Source of the DNA: Rhizodiscina lignyota
Taxonomy: Eukaryota; Ascomycota; Dothideomycetes; Aulographales; Rhizodiscinaceae
DNA: 64,000 nucleotides
NCBI GenBank assembly: GCA_010015805.1
Contig: ML978145.1
Span: 1 to 64,000 of the forward strand
Direction: 5' to 3'
Each line of letters begins with the position of its first letter. Position 1 is the stretch's first letter. The translations under genes were made by a program, and so were the position numbers. The notes under the pieces are model-generated. The model did not search any database and was not told where the DNA came from. It saw only the letters and a list, made by a program, of their open reading frames with translations. Positions 1 through 11,632 of the stretch are shown one piece after another.

Positions 1-2143
1 TAAATCGGTCCGACCCCCTCCTTATCCTGCCGGCGCTAAATTTGTTAGCAGGTTCAAATCGGTTCGACTCGAACCGGTCGTGTGGTACGAGTTAGTCGAC
101 TTCTAAAATCTGACTAGGACCCTAACAAGGACCTTAAAATAGTAGCTGCTATTAGGCTATTAGACGGTAACGGACTATAGGAACTCCTTCGCTATTTAAG
201 GCTACGGTCGTTTTCTAGTAGCTCTAATACTACGTGCCGCCGCTTAATACCCTGTCTACTCTGCCTACTTAGCACGGTTATCTATATAGGCTATTCCGCT
301 AACTCTACTATAATAGGCTATAGTAGCGGCTTATAGCTATTAACTACTAGGAAGTCGTGCTATTCTCTAGACGCCTAGTAGTAGACTCTTAGCAACGCCG
401 GCTATAGCGAGTTTAGGAAGGCCGCGTCGATACTATACGAAGCTCTACGCTATAATAGCCTATAACTACTTTACTAAGAGAAGGCTACCTCGATATCAGC
501 GCTCGCGGTCTAGTCGTTATAGCGGTTAAAAGGCTTACTAATCTACTTTACATGCTTTTCCGTAACTGCAATCGATAGCTACTAGTAGACCTAAACGCTA
601 AAAGACACTTTGTAGACGTCCTATATAAGCTTCTTTAGCGCCTTTATTAGTATATCCACCTTCTATAGCTAGCGTAGGTTGTTTAGTAAAGCGAATAGGA
701 GACAGCGCTCCTAGTCGTAGCTATAGTACGACTAATACAACATATCGACAAACGGGCGCACGTAAATAAGATAGGTAGCGATTAGCTTTAAGTCCTATAT
801 AAGAAGATACCGCGCTACCTAGAACTCGTAGTTAGTAGAGTACTAAGCTTTCTAATACCGTACGACGAGGACGATAGAGCCTTTATATATATATATACTA
901 CGTGAGGTACTTAGTCTATTATAGTACTCGATGCTAAAAAGCTTACTTACCCGCGTAGCCTGCCCGCCGCGGAGGTATATAACTAGTATAAGGTAGGTAA
1001 GAAGGTCTGCCTCCGCTTTAAGGTAGTAGCGGATAGCGCTTATATCCTACCTTTTACTCGATATTAGCCTATTAATCGGATCTAGGCATACGCGGGAGGA
1101 TAGCTTAAGGTAGGCGGTAGTAAGCTTGTTTACTAGGTCTTAGACAAAGGAGTAGCCTTACGTATTATTCGAGAACTTGTCGCGTATATCTCTAAGCTAT
1201 AGCTTAGGTATTAGCCTATATATTAACCAAGTTATTAAGTCCGTAGCTAGCTAAAGGGCGTAGTATCTAAAGTAGTATAGCTAATCTATCCGAAGCTCGC
1301 CTCTGTCCTAGGATATAGTCTCCGAGTCCTTACTCTACTATACCCGGAAGCTAGGCCCGTCTATACGGGAGAGGGCGCGGCTATAAGTACGTAGGCTTAG
1401 GAGTTCGCCTATTAGTCCCCTATAACTATAGTAGAAGTAGCGCTTACAGATCTTATTAAGCCGCCTTAGACCGCTTATACGCGGTCTAGCCCCTAAGCTA
1501 ATAGCTAGGTACGCGAACTAGGGAAGGGTTATCTCGAGTAGGTAGAGCTAGGCGTAGTAGATTAGCGTAGAGAGCTTTAAGGTAAAGGTACGTAGCCTTT
1601 TTAAGGTCGATCCTAAGTCTAAAAACCCTAGTACCCTACTAAAGTAAATTAATATAGTAGAGTCTGCATAGCTATTAGCGAACTCTTCTGTATATAGAAA
1701 TATTAAGAGCCCTACAATTAGATCCGCAAGCCTCTCTACTATAGGAGTTAGGCTAGGGTAAGATAGTTCTATGTAAATAAGGGGTTTATATTAGCCTTAT
1801 ATATATATAATAGGATAGAGTAGGTACTTATATTTATATAGAGTAATTAAGTAAATAGACTTACTCTACTTTTATTTTCGATTACGCTAGGTAAGTCTAA
1901 TAGTATCCCTCTCTCCGTTAATATTATCGTTAGTCTCGTTATAGTTATCGTCGTCGCTACTATTATCGCCGCTACCGCCGCTGCCGCCGCTACTACTACT
2001 ATCGCTACTTAAGTAAGCTTTCTCTAAATTACGCTCGCTAGTACTAGTAGCTATAGTCTTATCGCCGCTAGCGTTTAAGCTAGTCTCGTCGGATAATTCT
2101 AGCGGGCTCTTTAGCTTATTACCCTCTCTATCTAGGGATAGCG

Positions 2144-2197
2144 CTACTACTACTACTACTACTACTACTACTATAGTAGTAGCGGCGGCGGCGGCGG
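2144..2197. repeat. CTA and CGG trinucleotide microsatellites
   Basis: A run of about nine to ten CTA units (2144-2172) is followed by short TAG units and then a CGG run (to about 2197). The CTA and TAG stretches can pair with each other. A smaller set of similar triplet runs lies near 1960-2000. They sit inside the RIP-mutated tract. Confidence 0.8.
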
Positions 2198-3552
2198 AAC
2201 TACCCTTTAATAGCCTTAAATAGCTCTAACAACAGTAGATAATTAGTCCTAAGCGACTAGAGCTCTTACTATTAGAGGCGGTAAGGGTTTCTAGGTTACG
2301 GCGCAGCGATAGAAAGTATAGGCCTTAACCTCCTATTATCGTCTATAGTAGCTAACCCGCTAGGCCGTCTAGCTTAAGTCGCGAGGCGGCTACCTATACT
2401 AGCTCTATAGCCCTTCGCTAGCTGTCTAAAAGCTGTACGCTAAGTAGCTCTCCGCGTACTCTACTATTAAGGCGATATAAGCGGGCTAAAAAGTATATAA
2501 GCCTCTTCTATAGCCCTTAGTACCTTCTTCTAGTACTCTCCTATACTAGTAGCTTAAATAGCGCCTTATACAGCCTCCTAAAGACCTAGCTTCGAAGCTA
2601 GTAGCGGGCTAAGTAGCCTATATTCTGTATAGTATCCTCGTACTAATTAAAGAAGTAGTTAATAGTACGACTAATTACGGTAAAGACCTACTCGTCCTTA
2701 GCGCTACTACAAATCTCGTCCGTGCCGGGGCGGCTAAGTAGTAGGCTATAGCCGTACGGAGTAGGAGGGTTAGTAAGGCGCTAGAGTAAGTAGTAATCAG
2801 TACTAGCAAACGTGTTAGCCTAGCTAGTCCTACGCATCTAAGTACTCGTAAAGGCCGGGTCGTCTATACTAGTATCTATTACTACTAAGTAGTCTTATAT
2901 CTTTTCTATAGCCTAATACTCCTCTTCCTCGTATAGTAGTAGAACCCTTCTCTTATAGCATAGCGAGCCGCTTACTACCTCTAGCGTAAGAGCGTATTAA
3001 CTATCTACCGCTACCGCCGCCGCTACTACTACTATCTAGTATTCTCGCATACCGTTCTAACTCTAGCTCTATAGGCTTAGACTAGTATAGAGGTTATTAC
3101 GAAGCTAGGTCTTACAGCTGCCCTTTCGACTATACCCTTTCGCTAGGTAGCGCTATACGAGGTCAAGGCTAGTAGACTAGTACTAGTAGTACTTGTAAGC
3201 CGCGCTAGATTAGACGGCAAGGTATAGGTATAGTACAGAGCCGTTAGGCCGGAGACTAAGCTTATTAGGATACAGTAGGTTTAGCGAGTTAATAAAGGTA
3301 TTAAGGCCGCGGCGGGCTTCGGTAGGCACTTAGTACTTCTCCTAAAGGTGCTTAGACACGGCCTTAGCAGACGGCTTAAGCGCGTACTTATACTCTATAC
3401 AGATAACAACGCGCTCAGTTCAGTCTAGATATAGCCCTAATATAGTAAGCCTCCGGTCTTAGTCTACGCTCGTAAGAGAGTCCTAGTAGCCGGATAGCTT
3501 AGTTTTATCGACAAGGGCTTAAAATATTATTCTTAAGAGATAATAAGCTTAA

Positions 3553-3584
<32 letters not shown>

Positions 3585-3590
3585 AGAGAG
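3553..3590. repeat. AG dinucleotide microsatellite
   Basis: A nearly pure AG run, interrupted once by an A-rich spacer around 3579-3582 and followed by a CGAG-rich stretch. It lies at the right side of the RIP tract and is probably part of the decayed repeat. Confidence 0.85.
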
Positions 3591-3740
3591 CGAGCGAGCA
3601 AGCGAGCGCGAGAGAGATTAAAAAAGAGATTAGTACGATTAGATTAATAGTATAATAGTAGTTAAAGTAGTTATTATTAAGTACGGACGGGCGCGCAGCG
3701 TACAGGCTATATAAGCCCAGATTTAGGGGGAGAGGGATTC

Positions 3741-3886
3741 GCGACGGGTTCCTAGAGGGCAGTAAATCGCGACGCGATCCGTACGCGTAACATAGGGGGC
3801 AGGCAGGTGAAATTAGGAAGGCGACGCGTTCCTAGGTGTCAACAAGGGGGTAAAATAGGGCAAGTTGCGGGAAGGCGACGCGTTCC
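3741..3886. repeat. Four dispersed copies of a GC-rich 12-mer
   Basis: The motif GCGACGSGWTCC occurs at about 3741, 3769, 3821 and 3875. The last two copies also share the upstream bases GGAAG and are 54 bp apart. They sit exactly at the transition from RIP-mutated to normal sequence, so they may be terminal or subterminal repeats of the dead element. No inverted terminal repeat or target-site duplication was recognised. Confidence 0.55.
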
Positions 3887-4464
3887 GGAGTAGAATACTT
3901 GAGTAGGATGCCTAATGTTAGGTCGCGGAAGGCTTGTTCGCCTACTTGCCCCTGGGCGATATCAAAAACGGCCTCGCACATTGGCCGCCAGGTATCAACA
4001 ACGACAGTGCTCAGCTGGTGATGGTGGATACTGGATGCCTGCGCTGATCATTGCGTTCCTGTCGCCGTGTGGACTGTTTGAAAGAGCTGAGCTGTCATTT
4101 GAATGACCGCTAATGACTATATCGAAAGCTTTCATTAAGTCTTCGCACCGTTGGATTAAATCTCCGCACTACTGAAGCGCTGCTTCTATCTCACACTTCA
4201 GATTCGAGTCCATAATCAGTAGCTACCGTTCACGCGTCGCAAGATTCGCCTGACACGTTTCTGAATGCTAGTTAGTGAGGATGTAAGTTTTTCACAATCG
4301 CCTTCAATTGATGCATCATGCAGTTTATATCGCCAGCAGAAACCTGCATTTCATAACAGCAAAATTCCGTCACCAACGCTACGCAAAGCGAAAACATCTG
4401 TCCGTCATCCGCAAATCAACTGCCGTCTCTGCACATGAAGAGGGAGGCTTTACTTAGCTCCTAG
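3887..4464. other. Intergenic, no gene seen
   Basis: Normal base composition returns here. A short open frame at 3915-4106 has no recognisable domain and is probably chance. Nothing else is supported. Confidence 0.6.
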
Positions 4465-4849
4465 CCAGCATATGGAGGTTGAGCTTTAATTTGATCACGC
4501 GCAGCTCCTTGCCTTTTACTTTGCACGCATTGCTAGAGCGTTAGTACGATTATACACGGATACTTGACTTTGAATTTGCACGCATTGCTCGAGCTTTAAT
4601 TCGATTATACGCAGGTGCCTGACTTCGAATTTACACGCATAAGTCGAGCTTCCGTCTGATTATACGCAGACGCCTGACTTTGAATTTGCACGTAGGGATC
4701 GAGCTTCAGTACAATTATACACGGACGCCTGACCTTGAATTTGCAGGTATGGGTTGAGCTTCAGTTCGATTATACGTCAGCTCTTGACCTGAACCCTGCA
4801 CACACAGGCTGAGCTTCAGTTTCCTTGTACATATCGAGAGTATATCTAG
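4465..4849. repeat. 55-bp tandem repeat (minisatellite), seven copies
   Basis: Seven head-to-tail units start at 4465, 4520, 4575, 4630, 4685, 4740 and 4795, so the period is exactly 55 bp with no length drift. The best conserved parts are TTTGCACGCA at the unit start, GAGCTT in the middle, GATTATACGC and then GCCTGAC. The outer copies (first and last) are the most diverged. No gene overlaps it convincingly: 55 is not a multiple of three and stop codons occur in the frames checked. Confidence 0.9.
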
Positions 4850-5285
4850 ACAGCAGAGAAAAATTAGTGACCAGCCCAAGGAAACTTGGTTTCGATGCGA
4901 ATCGAAAACTTTCTGTTGAGAAGAGAAGGGCAGTAACGATGAGTATAAATACCCGTTTCGAACACTCCCAGTCGGAAAAACTGTAGCCCGAACTAGCTTA
5001 GCCTTTGGACAATAGCTGAGCTTGTAGTGATCAGAGTGCGACACGGTGTTAATCACGACAGTCTCGCTGCAAGTCACTCAAGAGATTGCAATTTCGAGCG
5101 ATGGAAAATGGTCGTGATCATGTCGTATCTTGCTGTCGACGAAGAACAGAAGCCAAGCTCAAACAGAATAAAACAGCTATTGGTAGTAGTCTAAGACCGA
5201 TATATGTACATTTTCGGCGGATATTAAAAGAACACAAAGATTAACGAGTTGATTGAGAAGGAAACTTTGTGGGAGTACGCCGACT
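4850..5285. other. Intergenic, downstream of the hydrolase gene
   Basis: This stretch lies between the minisatellite and the 3' end of the hydrolase gene. An isolated TATAAATA (4944-4951) has no open frame placed to use it. Nothing else is seen. Confidence 0.5.
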
Positions 5286-6564
5286 CTATACGCGCTCTTT
5301 CTTCAAGAAATCAAAGACCATCTGAAAGGCCTTTGGAGCAATATAGTGCAGGTTGAGGTCGTGTCTGGGAAGAGTTAGCCACAACATCTCTCTGCGGTTA
5401 TTGGAAGAAAACTCACCCTGCGGGAAGATCATCGACATATTGGACTCTTTTGGAATTGTTGAACAAGGTCGCAGTAGTGTTTATCAGGCCAACACAATCA
5501 CCACCGCACGCTGAAACGTCAAACTGACCCTGTAGGAGGAGCACTGGCGCTTTGATCTTCGAGTAGTCGATCGTAGTCTCGAGCACGGTTGGAAGCTCCC
5601 CGATGGCAAAGGGCTGGCTGGCGACATTATATGTCCACTCTGCAACATCATGGCTAAAGTGTGGAGCAGCAAAGTACACATACGTCTCGGCAAAGAGATC
5701 AGAACTCGTAATATAGCCCGAGTCAAGGTCGCCCCATCGGTATGGCTGCTGGAGCCTTGCTATGCGGAATCCGGTGCCAGCGACAAAGGGAGCGAAATTG
5801 GCAAACGAGCCCGAGTAACCCGTCAGGATAAGTGCGTCAACTTCAGTCTGGCTCGCAGACAAAGCCGAAATGTAGGAACCGTAACTGTGACCGAAGAGGG
5901 CGACCTTCTCAGCTTTCATAGTCTTTCGTGCGTACGACACGAGTTCGTCAAGCACTGCGCCTTGCACTTGGAATTGAGCGTCTGTGCTGGAGTTTACTCT
6001 ATCGGCGAATACGTTAGATCATCGCGCATGCTTTCAGCAGACATTGGCTTACTTTGAGGATGTTCCAACGCCGATACGGTCATAGCTGAGAACAGAGTAA
6101 CCGGCAGCAAGTGCGGCTTTGACGAAACTGTACTTGTCACCGCCTAGGAAATCTGGGTCCCAGTACCTGAAGACATTAACGCGCGAACCCTAAATAAATG
6201 GTGCAGTGTCGTACTTCTTAGATTCAATGATGCCGTGCGTAAGTACCAGTGTTGTGCGTCCGGTGCCACATAGTGTCGCGCCAATTGTATAGGAGCTTTT
6301 CACTGCCTTGGACGTTGACCCTGCGACCGGGAGGGGATCTGAACTGGTGCCAGAGTCGCGACGGGTGAGGGCCAAAGTCAACGCCGTGGCGTCCCAGTCA
6401 TTCTCGATGGTCGTGTTAAGGATAAATCGTGGCACAGAGACTTGCACTGGGATTTGGACTTCTCGACAGCCCGAGGTGTGTGAGGTGTAGTCGAATCCGT
6501 TCGGCAGCGCGCAGGCGACCGCAGCAATGCCCAGGGTCAGCAGTGAACGATACATCTTTCCCAA
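5286..6564 (-). CDS. Secreted alpha/beta hydrolase (lipase/esterase-like)
   Basis: This is a predicted extracellular serine hydrolase with unknown substrate. Four exons are proposed: 6564-6215, 6166-6053, 5998-5417 and 5364-5286. Introns are 48-54 nt and the spliced frame is 374 residues. The N-terminus carries a clear signal peptide (a short basic start, then LLTLGIAAVACA). An oxyanion-type LTHGI segment follows, then the nucleophile elbow GHSYG. The acid is probably the Asp in QGQFD, and the last exon supplies the His in GHDLNLHY, so the triad looks complete. Splicing the first 48-nt intron removes an in-frame TAG and gives a smooth KKYWDPDF junction, which is the main support for the model. 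Fungal relatives are a broad family of uncharacterised secreted hydrolases. It lies beside repeat-rich DNA but shows no damage. Confidence 0.85.
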
Positions 6565-7612
6565 ACGAATGTGAGAAACAAAACAGCTTCAAGATGTGGT
6601 GTGCATGTACTTGAAGCAATCTGAGCCCGCCTTATGAAGGAAGAGCAGAGACTTTAGCGTGCTGATAAATTGTTACAAGCACTACGCCGGTTGAGGTATC
6701 TAGTCCCAAAGTCTCCACATCGTGGCAGCGCGTGCTATTCTGCAGGCTTCTGCCAGAATCAAGGGGAATGATGAATGATTAATCAGGCGTACTAGCTTGG
6801 CTGCGCAGTTCAGAATTGATCGAAATTTGATTGAGGACCGATTTCCGTGCAAAGACTAGTCGGTGTCGTTGAATCCTAATCTGCTGGGGCACGTGGAGCT
6901 ACTTGTGCACAGAGCTGCGAAACAATTAAACCTGCTTTACAATCATTTGAGCAATTGACAATCTGACGCTTGAATGCACGGTCATAATCAATCATATCTG
7001 CTTGAGGAGGCTTATATCAAATTACCTTTGGTAGCATACTAGTTCTCTTAGGAAATCCAACCAGGGTTTTATGCATATCTCACAGAGTTCAAGCGCGCAT
7101 AGCAATAACATTCTACGTAGACCATAGAATCTATCAACACCCATATTGACGGCGTTCAGGATTTGACAAATAGCTTGTTTGCTCAATTATGAATCATCGA
7201 GTTGCACATATGAGGTCGAATGGAAGGGCTCGCCATGGACAGAGCCAAATCTTTCAATGTCTCGATCACCCTCACATTGCACGCTTTGAACGCCAAATTT
7301 GTTTATACTGTTGATTATACGCGAGTAGCTCTTCCCTATCGTAATTATTCTCAACCCTTTTGCGAGTGCGCAATGAACATTTGTCTTCGCCAAGGTCGCG
7401 GCGAAAGCTGTCCCAAAAGGGAATAAACCCCCGAATGCCGCAAGCCGTGATGGATCGTCGACATCCGCAACCCCTCACGCGCCGAGTTATTAGACCCAAG
7501 AACTCTCGCGCTTCGGTCGCCGAAGCCGACGAATATACACAGGAATTCGACCTGCAAGTTCATTTCCTGCATCATTACACCTACATTACATCAATCGCTG
7601 ATCACTTCAAAG
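6565..7612. other. Divergent intergenic region, hydrolase and alcohol dehydrogenase
   Basis: About 1 kb lies between two divergently transcribed genes and presumably holds both promoters. Several overlapping short frames around 7187-7600 on both strands shadow each other and have no domain. No defined regulatory motif can be supported. Confidence 0.5.
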
Positions 7613-8677
7613 ATGCCAGAAACAATGCAAGCCTGGGCTGTCGTCGAGCACGAAAAGCCCCTTCAAAAGATCGAACGACCAATACCCGAACCAAAGGGAA
7701 CAGAAGTGCTTGTCAAGGTCACACACTGCGGCATATGTCACTCTGATCTTCATTTCTGGCATGGCTACTATGAACTCGGTGGTGGAAAGCGATACTATTT
7801 GAAAGAGCGCGGAGCAAAACTCCCACACGCACTAGGGCATGAAATCCTCGGTACAGTCGCCAAACTCGGCCCTGATGCTGATAACATCCCCCTCGGAGCA
7901 AGCCGCATCGTCTACCCATGGACTGGCTGCCAGAAATGTCGTCGCTGTCAGGAAGGAGACGACAACCTGTGTCTTGCACAGCAGAGTCGCGGAATTCATG
8001 TCGACGGAGGCTTCGCTCAATACGTTCTCGTCCCTCACGCAAAGTACCTGGTAGACCACGAAGGAATCGACCCCGCCATTGCATGCACATTCGGTTGTTC
8101 AGGTCTTACAGTTCTGAGCTCAATTCAGAAGCTGATGCCTATACACCCGCAAGATCCTATTCTCCTCATCGGCGCGGGTGGCTTGGGGCTCGCGGGAATA
8201 GCCATGCTTCGGGCACTTGGTCATGAGAAGATAATAAGCGCCGACATCTCTCCCGAGAAACTCCAGACGGCGCTCGACGCAGGAGCAACAGCTGTTGTGA
8301 ACAGCGCGGACGGCGATGCAGTCAAAGCCGTCATTGATGCAGCTGGCGAACCCGTATTTGGGGTGCTGGACTTTGTGAACAATGGTCCGACAGCAGAACT
8401 GGGGTTCGCAAGCATGGCGAAAGGAGGGAAGATGGTAGCTGTTGGAATTCTTGGAGGACGACTTGATCTCTCCTTGGTGAGCATGATTTTCAGAAGTCTC
8501 ACACTCCAAGGCAACATCACCGGTGCGCTTAGACATCTCGAGGAGGTCACTAAACTAGCAAAGGAAGGGAAATTCACGCCAGCTCATTTTACAGAGGTGC
8601 CGTGGGATGAAGCAAGCGACGCTTTGATGCGTCTGAAAGATGGCAAAGTGACCGGGCGTTTAATTTTGGTACATTGA
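7613..8677 (+). CDS. Zinc-dependent alcohol dehydrogenase (MDR family)
   Basis: A single-exon enzyme of 354 residues that should interconvert alcohols and aldehydes with NAD(P). The GroES-like N-terminal domain has the catalytic-zinc motifs CGICHSD (around residue 40) and GHE (around 75). A structural-zinc loop with four cysteines (CQKCRRC...C) lies around residues 105-118. The Rossmann motif GAGGLGLAG follows near residue 186. The length is normal for the family and the frame is intact. It most resembles bacterial-type AdhP/AdhA alcohol dehydrogenases; the substrate cannot be read from the sequence. The start at 7613 gives the usual short N-terminus. Its right-hand neighbour is a broken HET gene in convergent orientation, 164 bp away. 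Confidence 0.9.
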   Translation: MPETMQAWAVVEHEKPLQKIERPIPEPKGTEVLVKVTHCGICHSDLHFWHGYYELGGGKRYYLKERGAKLPHALGHEILGTVAKLGPDADNIPLGASRIVYPWTGCQKCRRCQEGDDNLCLAQQSRGIHVDGGFAQYVLVPHAKYLVDHEGIDPAIACTFGCSGLTVLSSIQKLMPIHPQDPILLIGAGGLGLAGIAMLRALGHEKIISADISPEKLQTALDAGATAVVNSADGDAVKAVIDAAGEPVFGVLDFVNNGPTAELGFASMAKGGKMVAVGILGGRLDLSLVSMIFRSLTLQGNITGALRHLEEVTKLAKEGKFTPAHFTEVPWDEASDALMRLKDGKVTGRLILVH

Positions 8678-9139
8678 TTCGCTCTCCGCTACCTGAGAAA
8701 GGAGAACCCCTAAAATCTTAAAAGGAAAGCTAAACTATTCAAAATTATTCGTCATTGACACCTTTATGGGAAGCATGGTGATCTCCTTCCCCTTTGGCCT
8801 ATTTATATCAACAGCCGAACTCTTGACAATCGAACTCACCATCATCGTAAAGCTATGTCTTTGAAGCATCTGTCTGCCTTGACCCACTTACTCAACAAAA
8901 TCCGGCCAATTCCAAGTCGACAACTATATCCGCAATTATCATTTCCGATAAGCATGACATCAACAACTGGAATTCTACCATCGTAGTCGACAAGAACCTT
9001 CCCGCTGCTGTCCACAAGAGTGTAATCGGATGTTATATCGGAAATTGTTCTCGTAGGGCCCAATTCGCTGTGTCTCATTCTCTCCACCCAGTACAGGACA
9101 TTCGCTGGAATGATATCTCTAAGCTCAGATGACGTTATG

Positions 9140-9149
9140 ATCACATCAC
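9140..9149 (-). repeat. 5-bp tandem duplication in the HET pseudogene
   Basis: GTGAT is present twice in direct succession on the minus strand, at the point where the C-terminal frame of the HET gene changes. It is read as a frameshifting micro-duplication, though five bases alone could be chance. Confidence 0.55.
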
Positions 9150-9560
9150 TAAGAGACAGCGCACGTCGCTATGATTGGACAAGTCTCCTAGCTGTTCCTG
9201 GAATATCGGCTCAGAACGGCTGTATGATCCAACAATTTCGCGTTGCCCATTAAGGATAAGTCCTTCTCGCTCCCGCGTGGAGACATCAAAAGTCGCGGAC
9301 TGAACTCTTCCAAAGAGGACACCTTCACTAGCGCTTATATCGCATGGAGTTCGAGTAGAGCTGAATGCCTCTTTGAAGAAGGCTTTGCATGATTTCCATC
9401 TGTGGTTTGCTTTTTTCTTGAGTTCGGAGAAAGTTTCACGACGCAAATCGTGGGGAATCGGGAGTTTTGGTTCAAAACAACCATAAATCCAAGCTATTGC
9501 CATCAAAGCCAGGCTGTTCGACGATCTGTCCTGTTCCAGTTCACTGCAGACAGTTATACT

Positions 9561-9588
9561 CCGAGGACAAGTATCCGAGGACAAGTAT
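9561..9588 (-). repeat. 14-bp tandem duplication in the HET pseudogene
   Basis: CCGAGGACAAGTAT on the plus strand is repeated perfectly, end to end. With one copy removed the HET reading frame continues from TDTCPR into SITVC without interruption. It is too long and exact to be a simple base-calling error. Confidence 0.85.
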
Positions 9589-11632
9589 CCGTCTTGTCGA
9601 ATTCTAGCCAATTCACCAAAGCTCCACTGACTACAGGTGCATTGACCGCAAAGAATGCATAAGATTTGCGCTTGATACTGATGTGGCCTCTTATAGAAGC
9701 CCACGACCATGAGGGGATAATCACATCATTCGCTTTGCGTATATCATGACTAGCTTTCTCATCCCTATCCTCTCTTACGAAGACATCCCAGAGAATGGCC
9801 TTCTCAAAGTCTACGAAAGGGAGACCGAAAGTCGTCGATTTAGACCCATACAAGGCGTTTGTTATGCCGTCGAAAGCGTTGAATATGTCAGTAGCCGAGC
9901 TTAACGAAAGGACACTGTATGCGGAAAGATGTCTCTTATAATCTTCCCACTGGGTGTTGCCATTCTGCTTTGACACACCGTCGGTAGAGTGGTCCGGTCC
10001 ATTGGTATTCCCAACTTTGTGAAGTATCTTCTCTCTACGAAAATGAGCGGCTGAGAGAGACTCGTACATTATGGCCTCCTGGCATTCAAACCAGACTTGG
10101 TTGTCCATGATGTACAGCTTGCGTCTTGGCAGAATTGACTCTTGATAAGTCCAAGCTCGCGTCCGCCATTTAGTACTAGCCAAACTCTTCCAAGGAGAGT
10201 CAACAGGATCCGGAGGCTGTGCACGATCCTGGGACACGCCTGGAATAGGAGTGTTCATGTACTCTCCGGTGGCCACAATCAATGCAAAAGTCGTCTTTGC
10301 ATAGATCTGGGCCATTCAGTTGATCTGCTCCTTTTGGTCTACGGCATCATCTTGCACAACGCATAAAGAGTCGACCCAAAGAAACCTTTGGTCCAGTCTT
10401 TTACATATAGTGATTGCATCTTCGATCGTAGCGGGAAGATGCTCTGATTTCAGCGAACCTAGCACGTGCAGATCTGTGATATTCGATCTGCTTGCCCTGA
10501 GTTTAGACGAGTGTACAGCATCGCCCCAAACATAGCTTAGAGCTACGTAGCGATGATGCATGGTGGTAGCCGGGATAAGTTTCCTTTCAAATGTGTCGAT
10601 GAGACAAATCTGGACTTCCTTGTCATCGTGGTGAGGCTCACATCTCGTATGTTTCGAGCGGCAGTCAGCGAGCCAATATTGAGCTAAACTCCAGTCAACC
10701 CTCCTTGAATTGAAAATTGTGAACTCTGCCCCGAAATAATCTTCCCCTTCCACGCAAGTCGAAGGATCTTGGTGAAGGGTCCGATCACAGGCGTCGCCAC
10801 ACAGCAAATGTTCGAAACAGACTCTTGCATCTACACTCTTAGCTGTAGTAGATATCTGTAAGAATGCAGGCTTAAATCGACGGTGGGGTTCGTGCCGAAT
10901 CCTGAGTTTTTCATCTCCGAGTCCAATCAAAAATTCTTCAGCCTCACGACAGAGAACACATTCAGGCTCTTGTCGAAATCTTTCAAGGATCTGTGCTCTT
11001 GTACCTAATGGGATATGAGGGCCCTGCTCTTCGTGTGATATACAAACATTGTAGTGCCGAAGCCTTAGGTGACGACAAAATTCGCAGACTGGGCTATATG
11101 GATATCTATCACACCGACATGGAGTATGAAAATACATTTCACAGATTTCCCAAGTGAGCCGGTCAGAGTGACCAATCCGTACATCGTTTGCGCTCATCAG
11201 AATTTTGCAGTGAGGGCAAGAACGAGCTTCGTTATCATCGATAATTGATGGACTACTAGAAGTCGAAGACACGCTTCTATCGTCTTGCAGGTGGTCTACA
11301 TCCAGCTTGTGCGTGAGGATGGAGAGTTCGTTCGTGCTTTTGTCATAATCATGGGCCTCAGCCTCGCCCTGAGTTTGACGACATTCATCTAAGCTGTTGC
11401 TTCGCTCAACCTCTTGAAGTCGCGGAGGCATGTTGGCAACCCAAAAGACTAAGGAGCGCAGGCGGTGATAGTCGCTGAACCCTATCTCTGCCGCTAAATA
11501 AGATTGAGAATGCGGAAACCTGTCGACAAGACAAAGTGTCGCTGCAAGGCTATCTATTATCTGAAGACGCAGAGATGCAGCGATAGAGGCAGGCTGTGGG
11601 GCCACGTAGGCTCTAACAGCAGCCTCCCTCAC

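Larger units (their letters stand above)
1..3720. mobile_element. RIP-mutated, decayed repeat (probable dead transposon)
   Basis: No open frame of useful length survives on either strand. The composition is strikingly different from the rest of the window: TA dinucleotides and the triplets CTA/TAG saturate the sequence while CA and TG are very rare, yet CG-rich patches remain. That pattern is what repeat-induced point mutation (CpA to TpA) leaves in multicopy DNA of Pezizomycotina. I tried to read through the stops in a few stretches but could not recognise a transposase, integrase or reverse transcriptase, so the element class is unknown. The tract fades into ordinary sequence between about 3720 and 3900, so its right edge is approximate, and it runs off the left edge of the window. 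Confidence 0.75.
8842..11632 (-). pseudogene. Broken heterokaryon-incompatibility (HET) domain gene
   Basis: The HET-domain core is recognisable: YVALSYVWGD, then FLWVDSLCVVQDD, then RAWTYQES and a PSWSWA motif further on. In living fungi such proteins trigger cell death after fusion of unlike strains. The N-terminal 250 residues hold several Cys/His pairs of unknown meaning. Three lesions break the frame. An in-frame TGA (10316-10318) stands in the middle of the HET domain where an Arg is common. A 14-bp tandem duplication (9561-9588) shifts the frame after CPR. A 5-bp tandem duplication (9140-9149) shifts it again near CLLV. Removing the 14 and 5 extra bases makes the span an exact multiple of three (924 codons), which supports these as the damage. 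Introns do not explain them. Confidence 0.85.

Noticed and set aside
50-85. Inverted repeat CGGTTCGACTCGAACCG near the left end considered as a tRNA T-arm
   Set aside because: No acceptor stem, anticodon arm or D-arm can be placed around it; it lies in RIP-mutated DNA.
3915-4106. Small plus-strand frame just right of the RIP tract
   Set aside because: Arg-rich with no domain, in a transition zone of repeats; no support for a gene.
4465-4849. Regular 55-bp repeats considered as a CRISPR-like array
   Set aside because: Units are contiguous with no unique spacers, and the genome is eukaryotic; it is a minisatellite.
4715-5077. Minus-strand frame of 120 residues partly inside the 55-bp minisatellite
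   Set aside because: It overlaps tandem repeats, has no recognisable domain and begins in non-conserved sequence; probably chance.
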